A stretch of 64,000 bases of DNA from assembly GCF_008807415.1 (NCBI RefSeq), contig NZ_CP043626.1, positions 3,162,001 through 3,226,000 of the forward strand, in the 5' to 3' direction. Below, in pieces: positions 1-10,765 of the stretch. How positions within the stretch are numbered: the stretch's first letter is position 1; each line of letters begins with the position of its first letter. The translations under genes and the position numbers were made by a program. The notes beneath the pieces are model-generated. The model searched no databases. It was not told where the DNA came from and saw only the letters and a program-made list of their open reading frames with translations. Origin of the DNA: Pseudomonas denitrificans (nom. rej.) (GTDB taxonomy: Bacteria; Pseudomonadota; Gammaproteobacteria; Pseudomonadales; Pseudomonadaceae).

Positions 1-227
1 GACATGAACGCGGGCAGCGCAGTGGATCACCACATCAACCCCTGCAGGGCCTGCGTCCAGGACTGCGCCACGCTCAACCCGTCGATGAGCGAAACTTCAA
101 CACCTTCGGGGTATTGCGCGCTGACACCACGCTGGGCGACGCGAACCTGCACGCTGTCTTCCCGGCATAAACGCGCCAGCACGCCTCGGCCGACAAAACC
201 GCTCGCGCCCGTGAGTAGAACCTTCAA
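1..227 (-). pseudogene. NAD-dependent epimerase/dehydratase, N-terminal part, frameshifted and cut by window edge
   Basis: The reading frame starts at 227 with a Rossmann nucleotide-binding start (KVLLTGASGFVGRGV, glycine-rich GxxGxxG) typical of extended short-chain dehydrogenases that epimerise or dehydrate nucleotide sugars. It meets a TGA at 27-29. Shifting one base at the CCCC run (39-42) lets the protein continue as VDVVIHCAARVHV up to the window edge, which is the canonical second beta-strand motif of this family. A single missing C therefore breaks the gene, or the base was lost in sequencing. In pseudomonads genes of this type sit at the O-antigen locus next to ihfB, which fits the neighbours here. 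Substrate cannot be told from the fragment. Confidence 0.75.
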
Positions 228-282
228 TCCAGTACCTGCAGAACCTGACGCCTACGGCGTCTTCCATGTTTGAGCGAGCGCG

Positions 283-1434
283 TCAGAGCGGCGAAATGAC
301 CGGCCGCAGAGCATTCCAAGCGTGACAACTGGGACATTGCCAGTGCAGTTCGCGACCGGCAAAACCGCACTTGCCGCATCGATAGCGCGGCATTGTCTTA
401 TACAACCCGATGATTATTGGAGCGATTTTTCCCGTCGCCGAGTCTTTTTCAGTGTCGTTCCCCACTACTTCCAGGTATTCGCCCACACCTTGCCAGGAGG
501 GATGGCGCTCCACCCGTTCCAGCAGGCTTTCGCGCCAGCTGGAAGAACGCCCTGGCTGATCGCTTTCAGCCAACAACGCGAGGATCGCCGGAGGCACTTC
601 CTCCCCCCCTGCCAGCTCGCGCAAACAGGCCAGCACCTCGGGCCGGGCAAGGCCGTCGTGGCGACGCAGCAGGGGTACTATCTCGCCCAGGAAGGCCTTG
701 GCATCGCTCGCCAGCTCGCCGATGGTAGCGACAGCAGCGGCCGGATCCTTGCGCCACAACTCGCAGTCCAGCCGCATCAGCAGAGCGCGTACGCAGCGCT
801 TGTCGACGCGACGAGCCTCGCGCAGCAATTCCTGCATGGCACTGCGATCCCCGGTCTTGCCTTTCTCCTGAGCGAGCTCGCAATAATAGTTGGCCAGCGC
901 GGCGCTCAGCTCGGGGCGGCTCGGTACCAGCCGGGCGGCCAGTTCGATGGCGCGCGACCAGTTCTTCTCGCGTTCGCAGATCAGCCGCTGCTCGTCGAGC
1001 GCCTCGAGAGAGATGGGCTCATCACGCTGCCGAGTCAGTTCGTCCAGCAACTCCTCGGCACTGCCGAGCAAGCCGCCAGCGATGTAGTCACGGGCCAGTT
1101 CCAGGCGTACTTGCGCCACCAGCGAGCCATCCTCGCCAGCGCGACCCAGCAAATCCTGGTGTATGTGGATGGCCTTTTCGATATCGCCGCGACGGCGGAA
1201 CAGGTTGCCAACGTGCAGATGGCTTTCGAGCGTTTCCGGGCTGACGACCAGGCCCTGGGAAAGGCTTTCCAGCGCGTCGTCGGAATGTCGCTCCAGCAGA
1301 TTGTGCATGCTGTGGACGCGCGCCCGGAGGTTCGATTCGGGCGCTGGCTGGGTGCGGGAAAGCGAGCGACGCCCCATCCACCAGCCGATGGCCAGGGCGC
1401 AGAAGAAGAACAGCGTGGCAATGACGCTAGGCAT
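283..1434 (-). CDS. lapB: lipopolysaccharide assembly protein LapB (TPR protein with rubredoxin-like tail)
   Basis: 383 residues: one N-terminal membrane anchor (about 1-20), a helical TPR-repeat body exposed to the cytoplasm, and a C-terminal zinc/iron-ribbon with two CxxC pairs (YRCGKCGF and WQCPSCHAW). This is the LapB/YciM architecture. In enterobacteria LapB tethers LpxC to the FtsH protease and so limits LPS synthesis; that role is transferred here by homology. It overlaps the 3' end of lapA by 8 bases and lies downstream of ihfB-lapA, a conserved arrangement. A C7 run at 603-609 lies inside the gene and the frame is intact. Confidence 0.93.
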   Translation of the reverse strand: MPSVIATLFFFCALAIGWWMGRRSLSRTQPAPESNLRARVHSMHNLLERHSDDALESLSQGLVVSPETLESHLHVGNLFRRRGDIEKAIHIHQDLLGRAGEDGSLVAQVRLELARDYIAGGLLGSAEELLDELTRQRDEPISLEALDEQRLICEREKNWSRAIELAARLVPSRPELSAALANYYCELAQEKGKTGDRSAMQELLREARRVDKRCVRALLMRLDCELWRKDPAAAVATIGELASDAKAFLGEIVPLLRRHDGLARPEVLACLRELAGGEEVPPAILALLAESDQPGRSSSWRESLLERVERHPSWQGVGEYLEVVGNDTEKDSATGKIAPIIIGLYKTMPRYRCGKCGFAGRELHWQCPSCHAWNALRPVISPL

Positions 1435-1732
1435 GGTCCGTCAGCGACTTTTCACGCAGCGCGTCATTCTCCTTGCGGAAACGGGTGACCTCGGAGCGCA
1501 GCCCGGTCATGCGGACGTGCGTCTTCGCGCGGAAGGGAATGCTCAGCAGCAGGCCGATCACGCCGCCGACGATGAAGGCAAGGGAGATGAAGATCACCAG
1601 CGGCCACTGCGGCGACTGCCAGCCGAGGAAGGTCAGCTGCGCGGGCTGCAGGTTTTCAAGGACGAAAACCACGACGACGGCGGCCAGGACGACCAGCGCC
1701 AGAATCAGCAGGAAACGTTTTGCCCGAAGCAT
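1427..1732 (-). CDS. lapA: LapA-family (DUF1049) inner-membrane protein
   Basis: 101 residues with two hydrophobic segments (about 5-27 and 40-66) followed by a charged, probably coiled C-terminal tail; this is the LapA/YciS pattern. LapA acts together with LapB in LPS assembly control in E. coli. The ATG at 1732 is chosen because AAGGAG lies five bases upstream; an in-frame GTG two codons earlier would overlap that ribosome-binding site. It is co-transcribed with ihfB (33 bases upstream) and lapB (8-base overlap). Confidence 0.88.
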   Translation of the reverse strand: MLRAKRFLLILALVVLAAVVVVFVLENLQPAQLTFLGWQSPQWPLVIFISLAFIVGGVIGLLLSIPFRAKTHVRMTGLRSEVTRFRKENDALREKSLTDHA

Positions 1733-1765
1733 GGACACTCCTTCTTGAAGACGGATACCCCGGGG

Positions 1766-2050
1766 TCACTCGGGTTCGTTGACGCGGTCGCGCAGCTCCT
1801 TGCCGGGCTTGAAGTGCGGGACGAACTTGCCGTCCAGGCGCACGGACTCGCCAGTCTTCGGATTACGGCCGGTGCGCGGCGCACGGTAATGCAGCGAGAA
1901 GCTACCGAAACCCCGGATTTCGATGCGATCCCCAGTGGCCAGAGCCTGGGACATTTGCTCAAGCATGGTCTTGATCGCCAGCTCCACATCCTTTGCGGAA
2001 AGCTGCCCCTGATGGGTGACGATTCTCTCGATCAACTCCGACTTGGTCAT
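1766..2050 (-). CDS. ihfB: integration host factor subunit beta
   Basis: 94 residues, full length, starting [10 protein letters not shown], with the HU/IHF beta-arm motif RGFGSF and [11 protein letters not shown]-beta pairs with IHF-alpha to bend DNA; in Pseudomonas it assists sigma-54 promoters among others. An AAGGGAAAACC ribosome-binding region precedes the ATG. The gene heads ihfB-lapA-lapB. The usual upstream partner rpsA is absent: upstream lie about 120 bases with a small hairpin (2134-2150), then a terminator and azoR. Its promoter should therefore lie between 2051 and 2165, but I do not see a convincing -35/-10 pair. Confidence 0.96.
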   Translation of the reverse strand: MTKSELIERIVTHQGQLSAKDVELAIKTMLEQMSQALATGDRIEIRGFGSFSLHYRAPRTGRNPKTGESVRLDGKFVPHFKPGKELRDRVNEPE

Positions 2051-2169
2051 GGTTTTCCCTTCTTTTTCAAGCGGCTAGATCAGCTCTAGGTTCTTTTAGC
2101 ATGCTGGTCATGCTTTGAACAGCCCGAACGGAAAGGATGTGTTTTCATCCGGTCAAGTAGTTGGCAAAT

Positions 2170-2202
2170 AAAAAATGGCCGATCCCCGGGAGGCGATCGG
2201 CC
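2170..2202 (-). terminator. rho-independent terminator of azoR
   Basis: On the minus strand an 8-bp GC-rich stem (GGCCGATC / GATCGGCC) is followed directly by a run of T. It lies 47 bases downstream of the azoR stop and isolates that gene from ihfB. Confidence 0.85.
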
Positions 2203-2248
2203 ACGGTCGCGTCCAGGAGCGGAAGGACGCGCAAGGGAGAAAAGCAGA

Positions 2249-2848
2249 TCAGGCGATGGCGGCGAGCTGAGCCTTGGCCTTGGCGAGGCCCTTCTCGGCG
2301 AATTCACCGCCCATGTTCAGGCCCTCGGCATGGATGAAGGTCACGTCGTGGATGCCGACGAAGCCCAGCGCCTGGCGCAGGTAGGGCTCCTGGTGATCCA
2401 GCGCACCGCCGGCGTAGACGCCACCGCGACTGGTCAGGACGAAGGCGCGCTTGCCGGTGAGCAGGCCCTGCGGGCCGGTCTCGGTGTACTGGAAGGTGAC
2501 ACCGGCGCGCAGCACGTGGTCCAGCCAGGATTTCAGGGTGCTGGGGATGGCGAAGTTGTACATTGGCGCAGCCAGGACCAGCACGTCGGCAGCCTGCAGC
2601 TCGGCGGTCAGCTGGTTGGAGCGTTCCAGCGCGGCGCGTTCGATCTCGCTGTGCTCCTGCGCCGGCTTCATCCAGCCACCCAGAAGGTTGGCGTCCAGGT
2701 GCGGCACCTGTTCTACGGCCAGGTCGCGGACCTGGATGTCGTCGGCCGGGTGGGCGGCCTGCCACTGGGCGATGAAATCGCGGGTCAGCTGGCGGGAAAC
2801 GGAACCTTCCTGACGGGCACTGCTTTCGATAACCAGAACGCGGGACAT
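2249..2848 (-). CDS. azoR: FMN-dependent NADH-azoreductase
   Basis: 199 residues, flavodoxin-like fold, with the AzoR signature APMYNFAIPSTLKSWLD (about 90-106) that contacts FMN and the loop SRGGVY near residue 140. The enzyme reduces azo bonds and quinones by two-electron transfer from NAD(P)H and is cytoplasmic. The start at 2848 (MSRVLVI) follows a GGAGGT-like sequence and matches family length. A terminator follows. A long AT-rich palindrome sits upstream (2907-2948), and a LysR-type gene stands beyond the next small gene, so LysR control is plausible. Confidence 0.92.
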   Translation of the reverse strand: MSRVLVIESSARQEGSVSRQLTRDFIAQWQAAHPADDIQVRDLAVEQVPHLDANLLGGWMKPAQEHSEIERAALERSNQLTAELQAADVLVLAAPMYNFAIPSTLKSWLDHVLRAGVTFQYTETGPQGLLTGKRAFVLTSRGGVYAGGALDHQEPYLRQALGFVGIHDVTFIHAEGLNMGGEFAEKGLAKAKAQLAAIA

Positions 2849-2906
2849 GGACTGGACCTCCATCGGTCGCTGAATGTGTCGATGGAGGCCATCCTAAAGA
2901 TGAACA

Positions 2907-2948
2907 AATCGATAAAAAAGCGTAAATATTCGCTTCTAATTATCGAAT
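2907..2948. promoter_or_regulatory. AT-rich imperfect palindrome upstream of azoR, candidate operator
   Basis: Left arm AATCGATAA...AGCG (2907-2922) is mirrored by CGCT...TTATCGAAT (2931-2948), with an inner TATTCG-N11-CGAATA (2927-2949). The N11 spacing fits LysR-type boxes. The region is far more AT-rich than its surroundings and lies 59 bases upstream of the azoR start. Which protein binds is inference; the LysR gene at 3359 is the obvious candidate. Confidence 0.5.
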
Positions 2949-2988
2949 AAATTGATTTCTTGCGTGACTGCTTTTAGGCTTGGGGAAC

Positions 2989-3303
2989 TCAGGAAGGGTT
3001 ACAGGTCAGCTTGATGCGCAGCTTGATCACTGCGCGGCTGAAGCTGGAAGTCAGATTGGCCTCCTTGCCAGGTGCAATGGTCGCCTTGCGCACATGCGGC
3101 GTCTCGGGACCGTTGACGAAGACCGCGGTGCAGGTCACCGGCTGCTGGCCGCCGTTGCGCAGGAGGATCGCCCCCATCTGGTCGCCGATATCCTGGGTCT
3201 CGATGTCCATCTCGGTGCCATTGAGGCTCTTCTGCACTTCGATGGGATAGGCCAGGGCGGTCAGCGGCAACATGGCCAGAACGGCACAACAGAATTTTTT
3301 CAT
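2989..3303 (-). CDS. small secreted protein of unknown function
   Basis: 104 residues with a clear signal peptide (MKKF, hydrophobic core, LTALA-Y cleavage), leaving about 85 periplasmic residues rich in beta-strand-like segments with two cysteines (in TCTAVF and LTCNPS) that could pair. I recognise no catalytic motif. It lies between azoR and the divergent LysR gene, an order I recall from P. aeruginosa (PA3223-PA3225). The divergent promoter region with the LysR gene is only 55 bases, so the regulator may act on it. Confidence 0.8.
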   Translation of the reverse strand: MKKFCCAVLAMLPLTALAYPIEVQKSLNGTEMDIETQDIGDQMGAILLRNGGQQPVTCTAVFVNGPETPHVRKATIAPGKEANLTSSFSRAVIKLRIKLTCNPS

Positions 3304-3358
3304 GGCGGTCTCTTGTTGGTCTTCTGCGGACCGCCAGAGTAGACAAGAGGAAGCGAGG

Positions 3359-4285
3359 ATGAAAGCGCCCCGCGTTACCCTGGATCAGTGGAGAACCCTG
3401 CAGGCCGTGGTCGATCACGGCGGCTTCGCCCAGGCGGCCGAAGCCCTGCACCGTTCGCAGTCGTCGATCAGCTACACCGTGGCGCGCATGCAGGAGCAGC
3501 TCGGCGTGCCGCTGCTGCGCATCGACGGACGCAAGGCCGTGCTCACCGAGGCCGGTGAAGTACTGCTACGCCGCTCGCGGCAACTGGTGAAATCCGCCGG
3601 CCAGCTGGAAGAACTGGCCCACCACATGGAACAGGGCTGGGAGCCGGAAGTGCGCCTGGTCGTCGACGCCGCCTACCCCACCGTGCGTCTGGTGCGTTCG
3701 CTGTCGGCCTTCATGCCACAGAGCCGCGGCTGCCGCGTGCTGCTGCGCGAAGAGGTGCTGTCGGGTGTGGAGGAAGCGCTGGTGCAGGGCCACGCAGACC
3801 TCGCCATCAGTGGCCTGAACATTCCCGGCCACCTGGGCGCCGATCTCTCCATCGTCGACTTCGTCGCTGTCGCCCATCCCGATCACCCACTGCATCGCCT
3901 GCAACGCGAGGTCACCCACCAGGACCTGGAAACCCAGATGCAGGTGGTCATCCGCGACTCCGGCCGCCTGCAACCGCGCGACGTCGGCTGGCTCGGCGCC
4001 GAGCAGCGCTGGACCGTCGGCAGCCTCGCCACCGCCGCCACCTTCGTCAGCAACGGCCTGGGCTTCGCCTGGCTGCCGCGGCACATGATCGAGCGTGAAC
4101 TGCGCGACGGGCAGCTCAAGCCGTTGCTGATGAAACAGGGCGGCGTGCGCGAGAGCCGCTTCTATCTTTACCCGAACAAGGAAAAGCCCCTGGGCCCGGC
4201 CACGCAGATCCTCGTGGAACTGCTGACCACCTTCGCCAATGTGCCCCTCGACGCCCATTTCGCCGCCCCGGAAAGCCCGGCCTGA
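3359..4285 (+). CDS. LysR-family transcriptional regulator
   Basis: 308 residues. The N-terminal winged helix-turn-helix (about 5-62) includes DHGGFAQAAEALHRSQSSIS, the classical LysR helix region; residues about 90-290 form the periplasmic-binding-protein-like effector domain. The ATG at 3359 follows AGAGG by eight bases. The ligand is unknown. Neighbours (azoR, secreted protein, hydrolase) suggest control of an electrophile or quinone response, but that is inference from position. Confidence 0.93.
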   Translation: MKAPRVTLDQWRTLQAVVDHGGFAQAAEALHRSQSSISYTVARMQEQLGVPLLRIDGRKAVLTEAGEVLLRRSRQLVKSAGQLEELAHHMEQGWEPEVRLVVDAAYPTVRLVRSLSAFMPQSRGCRVLLREEVLSGVEEALVQGHADLAISGLNIPGHLGADLSIVDFVAVAHPDHPLHRLQREVTHQDLETQMQVVIRDSGRLQPRDVGWLGAEQRWTVGSLATAATFVSNGLGFAWLPRHMIERELRDGQLKPLLMKQGGVRESRFYLYPNKEKPLGPATQILVELLTTFANVPLDAHFAAPESPA

Positions 4286-4316
4286 AGCCACAGCCCGCAC
4301 GAACAAGGAGCTCGTC

Positions 4317-5108
4317 ATGCCGTTCTTCGACCACGCCGGTCACCGTCTGCACTACGAGGAAAGCGGACTCGGCACGCCGGTGCTGCTGGTGCATGGGCTC
4401 GGTTCCAGCACCCGCGACTGGGAATACCAGGTGCCGGAGCTGGAGAAACGTCATCGGGTGATCGCCCTCGACGTACGCGGTCACGGCCAGTCGGACAAAC
4501 CGCGCCAGCGTTACAGCATCGCCGCCTTCGCCGAGGACGTGATCGCCCTGCTCGATCACCTGGGCCTTGGCCGTGTGCATCTGGTGGGCATCAGCATGGG
4601 CGGCATGATCGGCTTCGAACTGGCTACCCGCTGGCCGGAGCGGCTGAACAGCCTGACCATTGTCAACAGCGCCCCGGAAGTGAAGCCACGCAGCCTGCGC
4701 GAGTATCTGGAAGTGGCGCGCCGGCTGTTCCTCGCCCATGTGCTGGGCCTGGATACGGTGGGCAAGGCGCTGGGCAGGATGCTCTTCCCCAAGCCCGAAC
4801 AGAGCGACCTGCGCCGCAAGATCCAGCAACGCTGGCCGCAGAACGACAAGCGCGCCTACCTCTCCAGCCTGCACGCCATCATCGGCTGGGGTGTGCAGGA
4901 ACGCCTGGCGCGCATAACCTGTCCAACCCTGGTGATCAGCGCCGATCGCGACTACACCCCGGTCTCGCTCAAGCAGGCCTACGTCGGGCGCATGCCCAAC
5001 GCGCGCCTGGTGGTGATCGAGGACTCGCGCCACGCCACGCCGCTGGACCAGCCGGAAAGATTCAATACCACCCTGCTCGACTTCCTCGAGCAGGTCGACC
5101 ATCCCTAG
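4317..5108 (+). CDS. alpha/beta-hydrolase
   Basis: 263 residues. The nucleophile elbow GISMGG (G-x-S-x-G, around residue 99), an oxyanion HG near LLVHGLGSS, the late acid in SADRDY and the C-terminal histidine in [11 protein letters not shown] make a full catalytic triad. The fold resembles 3-oxoadipate enol-lactonase or esterase-type hydrolases; substrate unknown. AAGGAG lies six bases before the ATG. It follows the LysR gene by 31 bases and precedes the cyclophilin gene by 23, so the three may be one transcript. Confidence 0.9.
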   Translation: MPFFDHAGHRLHYEESGLGTPVLLVHGLGSSTRDWEYQVPELEKRHRVIALDVRGHGQSDKPRQRYSIAAFAEDVIALLDHLGLGRVHLVGISMGGMIGFELATRWPERLNSLTIVNSAPEVKPRSLREYLEVARRLFLAHVLGLDTVGKALGRMLFPKPEQSDLRRKIQQRWPQNDKRAYLSSLHAIIGWGVQERLARITCPTLVISADRDYTPVSLKQAYVGRMPNARLVVIEDSRHATPLDQPERFNTTLLDFLEQVDHP

Positions 5109-5131
5109 AACCTTCAGGAAACATCCGCCAA

Positions 5132-5698
5132 ATGACCCTGTTCAAACGCTTCCTGCTCGCTGCCTGCTCCCTGGTCCTGGCCGGCTCGGCAATCGCCGCC
5201 GACGCCAACAAGCCCCACGTGCTGCTGTCCACCACCTCGGGTGAAATCGAAATCGAGCTGTACGCCGACAAGGCGCCGATTTCCGTGAAGAACTACCTGT
5301 CCTACGTCGACAGCGGCTTCTACAACGGAACCATCTTCCACCGCGTGATCCCCAACTTCATGATCCAGGGTGGCGGCTTCACCGAAGCCATGAAGGAGAA
5401 GGACACCCAGGCGCCGATCAAGAACGAGGCCGATAACGGCCTGCTCAACGAGCGCGGCACCCTGGCCATGGCCCGCACCAGCGACGTGAACTCCGCCACC
5501 AGCCAGTTCTTCATCAACCTGACCGGCAACGACTTCCTCAACCACGGCGCCCGCGACTTCGGCTACGCGGTATTCGGCAAGGTCGTGCGCGGCATGGGCG
5601 TGGTCGACCAGATCGCCGGCGTGAAGACTGGCAACAAGGGCATGTTCCAGGACGTACCGACCACCCCGGTGGTCATCCTCTCCGCCAAGCGTCTGTGA
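5132..5698 (+). CDS. ppiA: periplasmic peptidyl-prolyl cis-trans isomerase, cyclophilin type
   Basis: 188 residues with a signal peptide ending in SAIAA-DA. The mature cyclophilin domain carries [13 protein letters not shown] (catalytic arginine and the FxxQGG loop), [18 protein letters not shown] and the short GYAVFGKV strand. It catalyses proline isomerisation during folding of exported proteins. Family length and all conserved residues are present. Confidence 0.95.
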   Translation: MTLFKRFLLAACSLVLAGSAIAADANKPHVLLSTTSGEIEIELYADKAPISVKNYLSYVDSGFYNGTIFHRVIPNFMIQGGGFTEAMKEKDTQAPIKNEADNGLLNERGTLAMARTSDVNSATSQFFINLTGNDFLNHGARDFGYAVFGKVVRGMGVVDQIAGVKTGNKGMFQDVPTTPVVILSAKRL

Positions 5699-5732
5699 TT
5701 CTGCGCAACCACGGCTGACGGAGGCCATTCAA

Positions 5733-5755
5733 GGCGAGCCCGGGACGGGCTCGCC
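5733..5755. repeat. perfect 9-bp inverted repeat between ppiA and the ABC exporter
   Basis: GGCGAGCCC-GGGAC-GGGCTCGCC gives a strong hairpin without a T tract. It could be a REP-like element or a transcript-stabilising / attenuating hairpin after ppiA. Confidence 0.6.
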
Positions 5756-5775
5756 AACACAACCCGAGAGCCATC

Positions 5776-7608
<1,833 letters not shown>

Positions 7609-7623
7609 ATCCGGAGCCACACC

Positions 7624-7670
7624 GCAGGAGCGGGCCATGCCCGCGATCGCGCCCATGGGGCGTTCCTACA
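7624..7670. repeat. REPIN-like pair of REP palindromes
   Basis: GCAGGAGCGGGCCATGCCCGCGAT (7625-7648) is followed by an inverted, diverged copy ending in GTTCCTACA. The sequence is of the Pseudomonas REP type and matches the element at 16097-16123 closely. It lies just after the exporter stop and before the convergent eda terminator. Confidence 0.75.
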
Positions 7671-7697
7671 GGGCGCGCCATTTTATCCAGCACGCAT

Positions 7698-7722
7698 AAA
7701 AAAGCCCGGCACAAGGCCGGGC
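7698..7722 (-). terminator. rho-independent terminator of the zwf-pgl-eda operon
   Basis: Read on the minus strand, a 7-bp stem GCCCGGC / GCCGGGC with a five-base loop is followed by six T. It is 20 bases beyond the eda stop. Confidence 0.88.
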
Positions 7723-7741
7723 ATGTCCAGATCAGGACAGC

Positions 7742-8389
7742 TCAGTGTGTGTCCAGCAGCGCCAGTGCCTCGCGGCTCAGGCGCTCGACCGTGGCCCAGT
7801 CGCCGCTGTCGATGGCGGCCTTGGGCAGCATCCAGCTGCCGCCCACGCACATAACGTTGGCCAGCCGGTAGTAGTCGTTGAGGTTGTCCGGGCCGACGCC
7901 GCCGGTGGGGCAGAAACGCACCTCCGGGAACGGCCCACCGAAGGCCTTGAGCGCTTCCACGCCGCCGGCGACCTTCGCCGGGAACAGCTTGAAGCGGCGC
8001 AGGCCATGACGGTACGCCGCCATGATTTCCGAAGCGGTAGCCACGCCGGGCAACAGCGGCACCGGGCGGGTCACCGCGTACTGCAGCAACTCGTCGGTGC
8101 AGCCGGGGGTGACGATGAACTTCGCCCCCGCCTCTTCCGCCTGGGCGAAGGTTTCCGGGTCGAGCACGGTGCCGGCGCCGACAATCAGCTCCGGGCGCTG
8201 CTCGCTCAGCTGGCGAATCGCGGTGAGGCCCAGCGACGTCCGCAAGGTCACTTCCAGAACGGTGATGCCGCCGGCTGCCAGAGCATCCGCCATGGGCAGG
8301 ATGTCCGCCTCGCGGTCGATGGTGATCACCGGCAGGATGCGAGCACGCTGCGCGAGGGCATCGATCTGCTGGATGTGTTGTTCAGACAT
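7742..8389 (-). CDS. eda: 2-dehydro-3-deoxy-6-phosphogluconate aldolase (KDPG aldolase)
   Basis: 215 residues, class I aldolase TIM barrel. The Schiff-base lysine lies in FKLFPA, with the early arginine/glutamate region (ARILPVITI, LEVTLRT) and the phosphate loop PTGGV. It splits KDPG to pyruvate and glyceraldehyde-3-phosphate, the last Entner-Doudoroff step, and may also act on 4-hydroxy-2-oxoglutarate. The ATG at 8389 (MSEQHIQQ) is the family start; the longer upstream frame is a shadow of pgl. Third gene of zwf-pgl-eda. Confidence 0.96.
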   Translation of the reverse strand: MSEQHIQQIDALAQRARILPVITIDREADILPMADALAAGGITVLEVTLRTSLGLTAIRQLSEQRPELIVGAGTVLDPETFAQAEEAGAKFIVTPGCTDELLQYAVTRPVPLLPGVATASEIMAAYRHGLRRFKLFPAKVAGGVEALKAFGGPFPEVRFCPTGGVGPDNLNDYYRLANVMCVGGSWMLPKAAIDSGDWATVERLSREALALLDTH

Positions 8390-8406
8390 TGCGGTAACTC
8401 CGTGCC

Positions 8407-9123
8407 TCAGGGGCACCAGTGGATCGAAAGAGGCGAACGCAGGAACGCATTGATGGGCATGCGCTGGTCGTCGTTGTCGCTGAGCGCCTGGCTCAGGGTG
8501 GCGAGCTTGGACTCGCCCTGGATGGCCAGGATCTGCACCCGCGCCCCCTGCAGCACGGCGCGCGTCAGGGTCAGGCGCTGGTGCGGTACGGTCGGCGCCC
8601 ACATCGGCAGGCAACGGCGCGTGCCGGCCGGGTCGAGCGCCTCCACCAGGTTGGTGCTGCCGGGGAACAGCGAAGCCGTGTGGCCATCGTCGCCCATGCC
8701 CAGCACCAGCACATCGATGGGCAGCATCAGTTCATGCAGGTAACGATCGGCCTTGTCGGCCGCTTCTTCCAGGCTGGCTGCCGGCTGGTAGATGCCGATG
8801 AACTGCGCCTTGGCTGCCGCGCCCTTGAACAGGTGACGACGCAGCAGGCCGGCGTTGCTGTCCGGATGCGACTCGGGCACCCAGCGCTCGTCGGCAAGGC
8901 TGACGGCCACTTTCGACCAGTCCAGCACGGCGCCACTCAGAGCTTCGAGAAAAGCCACCGGGCTGCGCCCGCCGGACACCACCAGCAGCGCGCGGCCGCG
9001 TTCGATCAATGCCTCGCGCAGCGCATCGGCTACCGCCTCGGCCAGGCCGCGAGCCTGCTCGGCGGCGTTGTTCCAGGTCTTCCAGGCCATGCCTTCAGCC
9101 AGTTGGGGTTCAAAGATCGCCAT
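8407..9123 (-). CDS. pgl: 6-phosphogluconolactonase
   Basis: 238 residues of the NagB/DevB-like lactonase family: VVSGGRSP near the N terminus, [15 protein letters not shown] and the [14 protein letters not shown] motif, all conserved in Pgl. It hydrolyses 6-phosphogluconolactone made by Zwf. The start at 9123 overlaps the zwf end by 14 bases; an ATG at 9090 (MAWKTWN) is possible. The eda start is 17 bases downstream. Confidence 0.95.
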   Translation of the reverse strand: MAIFEPQLAEGMAWKTWNNAAEQARGLAEAVADALREALIERGRALLVVSGGRSPVAFLEALSGAVLDWSKVAVSLADERWVPESHPDSNAGLLRRHLFKGAAAKAQFIGIYQPAASLEEAADKADRYLHELMLPIDVLVLGMGDDGHTASLFPGSTNLVEALDPAGTRRCLPMWAPTVPHQRLTLTRAVLQGARVQILAIQGESKLATLSQALSDNDDQRMPINAFLRSPLSIHWCP

Positions 9124-10579
9124 ACCAGTCCCTCCCGTCGCGTGCGATCAGGGCAACCGAGGCCTGCGGTCCCCAGCTTCCGGCCGGATAGGGCTTGGGC
9201 TCCTCGCCCAGGCGCCCCCAGCCGTCGATCAGGCCGTCGCACCATTTCCAGGCGGCCTCGATCTCATCCTTGCGGACGAACAGGTTCTGGTTGCCTTGCG
9301 TGACTTCCAGCAACAGTCGCTCGTAGGCATCCGGCGTCCGGGCGGTCTGGAAGGTTTCGGAGAAATTCAGTTGCAGCGGGCCGGTGCGCAGTTGCATGCC
9401 CTTGCCCAGGCCCTGGTCCTTGGTCATCACCTGCAGGGAAATGCCCTCGTCCGGTTGCAGGCGGATGATCAGCCGGTTGCTGATCAGCGAGCGCTGCTCC
9501 GGGGCGAAGATGTAGTGCGGCGGTTCCTTGAAGTGGATGACGATCTGCGAGTGCTTCTGCGGCATGCGCTTGCCGGTGCGCAGGTAGAACGGTACGCCGG
9601 ACCAGCGCCAGTTGCGGATGTCCACGCGCAGGGCGACGAAGGTCTCGGCATCGCTGTTGGGGTTGGCGTTTTCCTCGGCGAGGTAGCCGGGCACTGCCTT
9701 GCCATCGATGTAGCCGGCGGTGTACTGGCCACGCACTACGCGGGTTGCCAGCTGTTCGGGGGCGATGGGCTCCAGCGCGCGCAGCACCTTCACCTTCTCG
9801 TCACGGATGCTGTCGGCGGTAAGGTCCGCCGGCGGGTCCATGGCGATCAGGCAGAGCAGTTGCAGCAGGTGGTTCTGCACCATGTCGCGCAGCTGGCCGG
9901 CCTTGTCGAAGTAACCCCAGCGGCCTTCGATGCCGACCTTCTCGGCCACGGTGATCTCCACGTGGGAGATGTGGTTCTGGTTCCACTGGGTCTCGAACAG
10001 GCTGTTGGCAAAGCGCAGCGCGATGAGGTTCTGCACTGTCTCCTTGCCCAGGTAGTGGTCGATCCGGTAGATGCGGTTCTCGGGGAAGAAGCGCGCCACC
10101 GCGTCGTTCACCGCGCGGGACGATTCCAGGTCGTGGCCGATGGGCTTTTCCAGGACTACCCGGGTGCGCTCGGCGAGGCCGGCGGCGGCAAGGTTCTCGC
10201 AGATACCGCCGAATACCGAGGCGGCGGTAGCGAAGTAGGCGACCAGGGTCTTCTCGTCACCCACAAGCTCAGCCAGCGCCTGGTAGGAACCGGCATCGAG
10301 GAAATCCATGCTCAGGTGATGCAGGCGCGCCTGGAAGCGGGCCCAGACGGTTTCGTCCCACTCCTTCGCCGGCACGGCCTGGCGCAGGCGGCTCTCGATG
10401 GTCGCCAGGGGGGCTTCACTGGCGCCGTCGTCGCGGGCCAGCGCGAGAATGCGGGTGTCGCGGTGCAGCAGGTCTTCACGGTCGAGCTGGTAGAGCGCCG
10501 GCAGCAGCTTGCGCAGGGCGAGATCACCCAGGGCGCCGAACAACGCGAGGGTGCAGGGCAGAACACGGACTTCAGGCAT
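9110..10579 (-). CDS. zwf: glucose-6-phosphate 1-dehydrogenase
   Basis: 489 residues. N-terminal NAD(P) fold starts [17 protein letters not shown]; the active-site peptide RIDHYLGKE and the substrate-binding region are intact. It oxidises glucose-6-phosphate to the lactone, feeding Pgl and Eda below it. GALGD replaces the more usual GASGD. A G6 run (10408-10413) lies inside the gene and is in frame. The promoter should lie in 10580-10765, shared with divergent hexR, where a HexR-like palindrome occurs. Confidence 0.97.
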   Translation of the reverse strand: MPEVRVLPCTLALFGALGDLALRKLLPALYQLDREDLLHRDTRILALARDDGASEAPLATIESRLRQAVPAKEWDETVWARFQARLHHLSMDFLDAGSYQALAELVGDEKTLVAYFATAASVFGGICENLAAAGLAERTRVVLEKPIGHDLESSRAVNDAVARFFPENRIYRIDHYLGKETVQNLIALRFANSLFETQWNQNHISHVEITVAEKVGIEGRWGYFDKAGQLRDMVQNHLLQLLCLIAMDPPADLTADSIRDEKVKVLRALEPIAPEQLATRVVRGQYTAGYIDGKAVPGYLAEENANPNSDAETFVALRVDIRNWRWSGVPFYLRTGKRMPQKHSQIVIHFKEPPHYIFAPEQRSLISNRLIIRLQPDEGISLQVMTKDQGLGKGMQLRTGPLQLNFSETFQTARTPDAYERLLLEVTQGNQNLFVRKDEIEAAWKWCDGLIDGWGRLGEEPKPYPAGSWGPQASVALIARDGRDWYGDL

Positions 10580-10641
10580 TTGTTGTTACCAACCAAATTT
10601 TGGACGATAGTTAGCCTTCTACGCCGGCATTAAGACAAATA

Positions 10642-10656
10642 TGTAGTAATTAAACA
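10642..10656. promoter_or_regulatory. candidate HexR operator between zwf and hexR
   Basis: TGTAGTAATTAAACA is an imperfect palindrome resembling the gammaproteobacterial HexR motif (TGTA-A/T-rich-TACA). It lies 63 bases upstream of zwf and 110 upstream of hexR. HexR repression relieved by KDPG is known for Pseudomonas zwf; the exact site is my inference. Confidence 0.45.
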
Positions 10657-10765
10657 ACATATTTTTGCCGCTTCGCGCCGTTGTTGGTCGCCTGCCGGCC
10701 TGACGTTAGGATAGCGCCGCTGGCCGCACCTACCCGGCCAACCGTCGATTGCCCAAGGAGCACGG

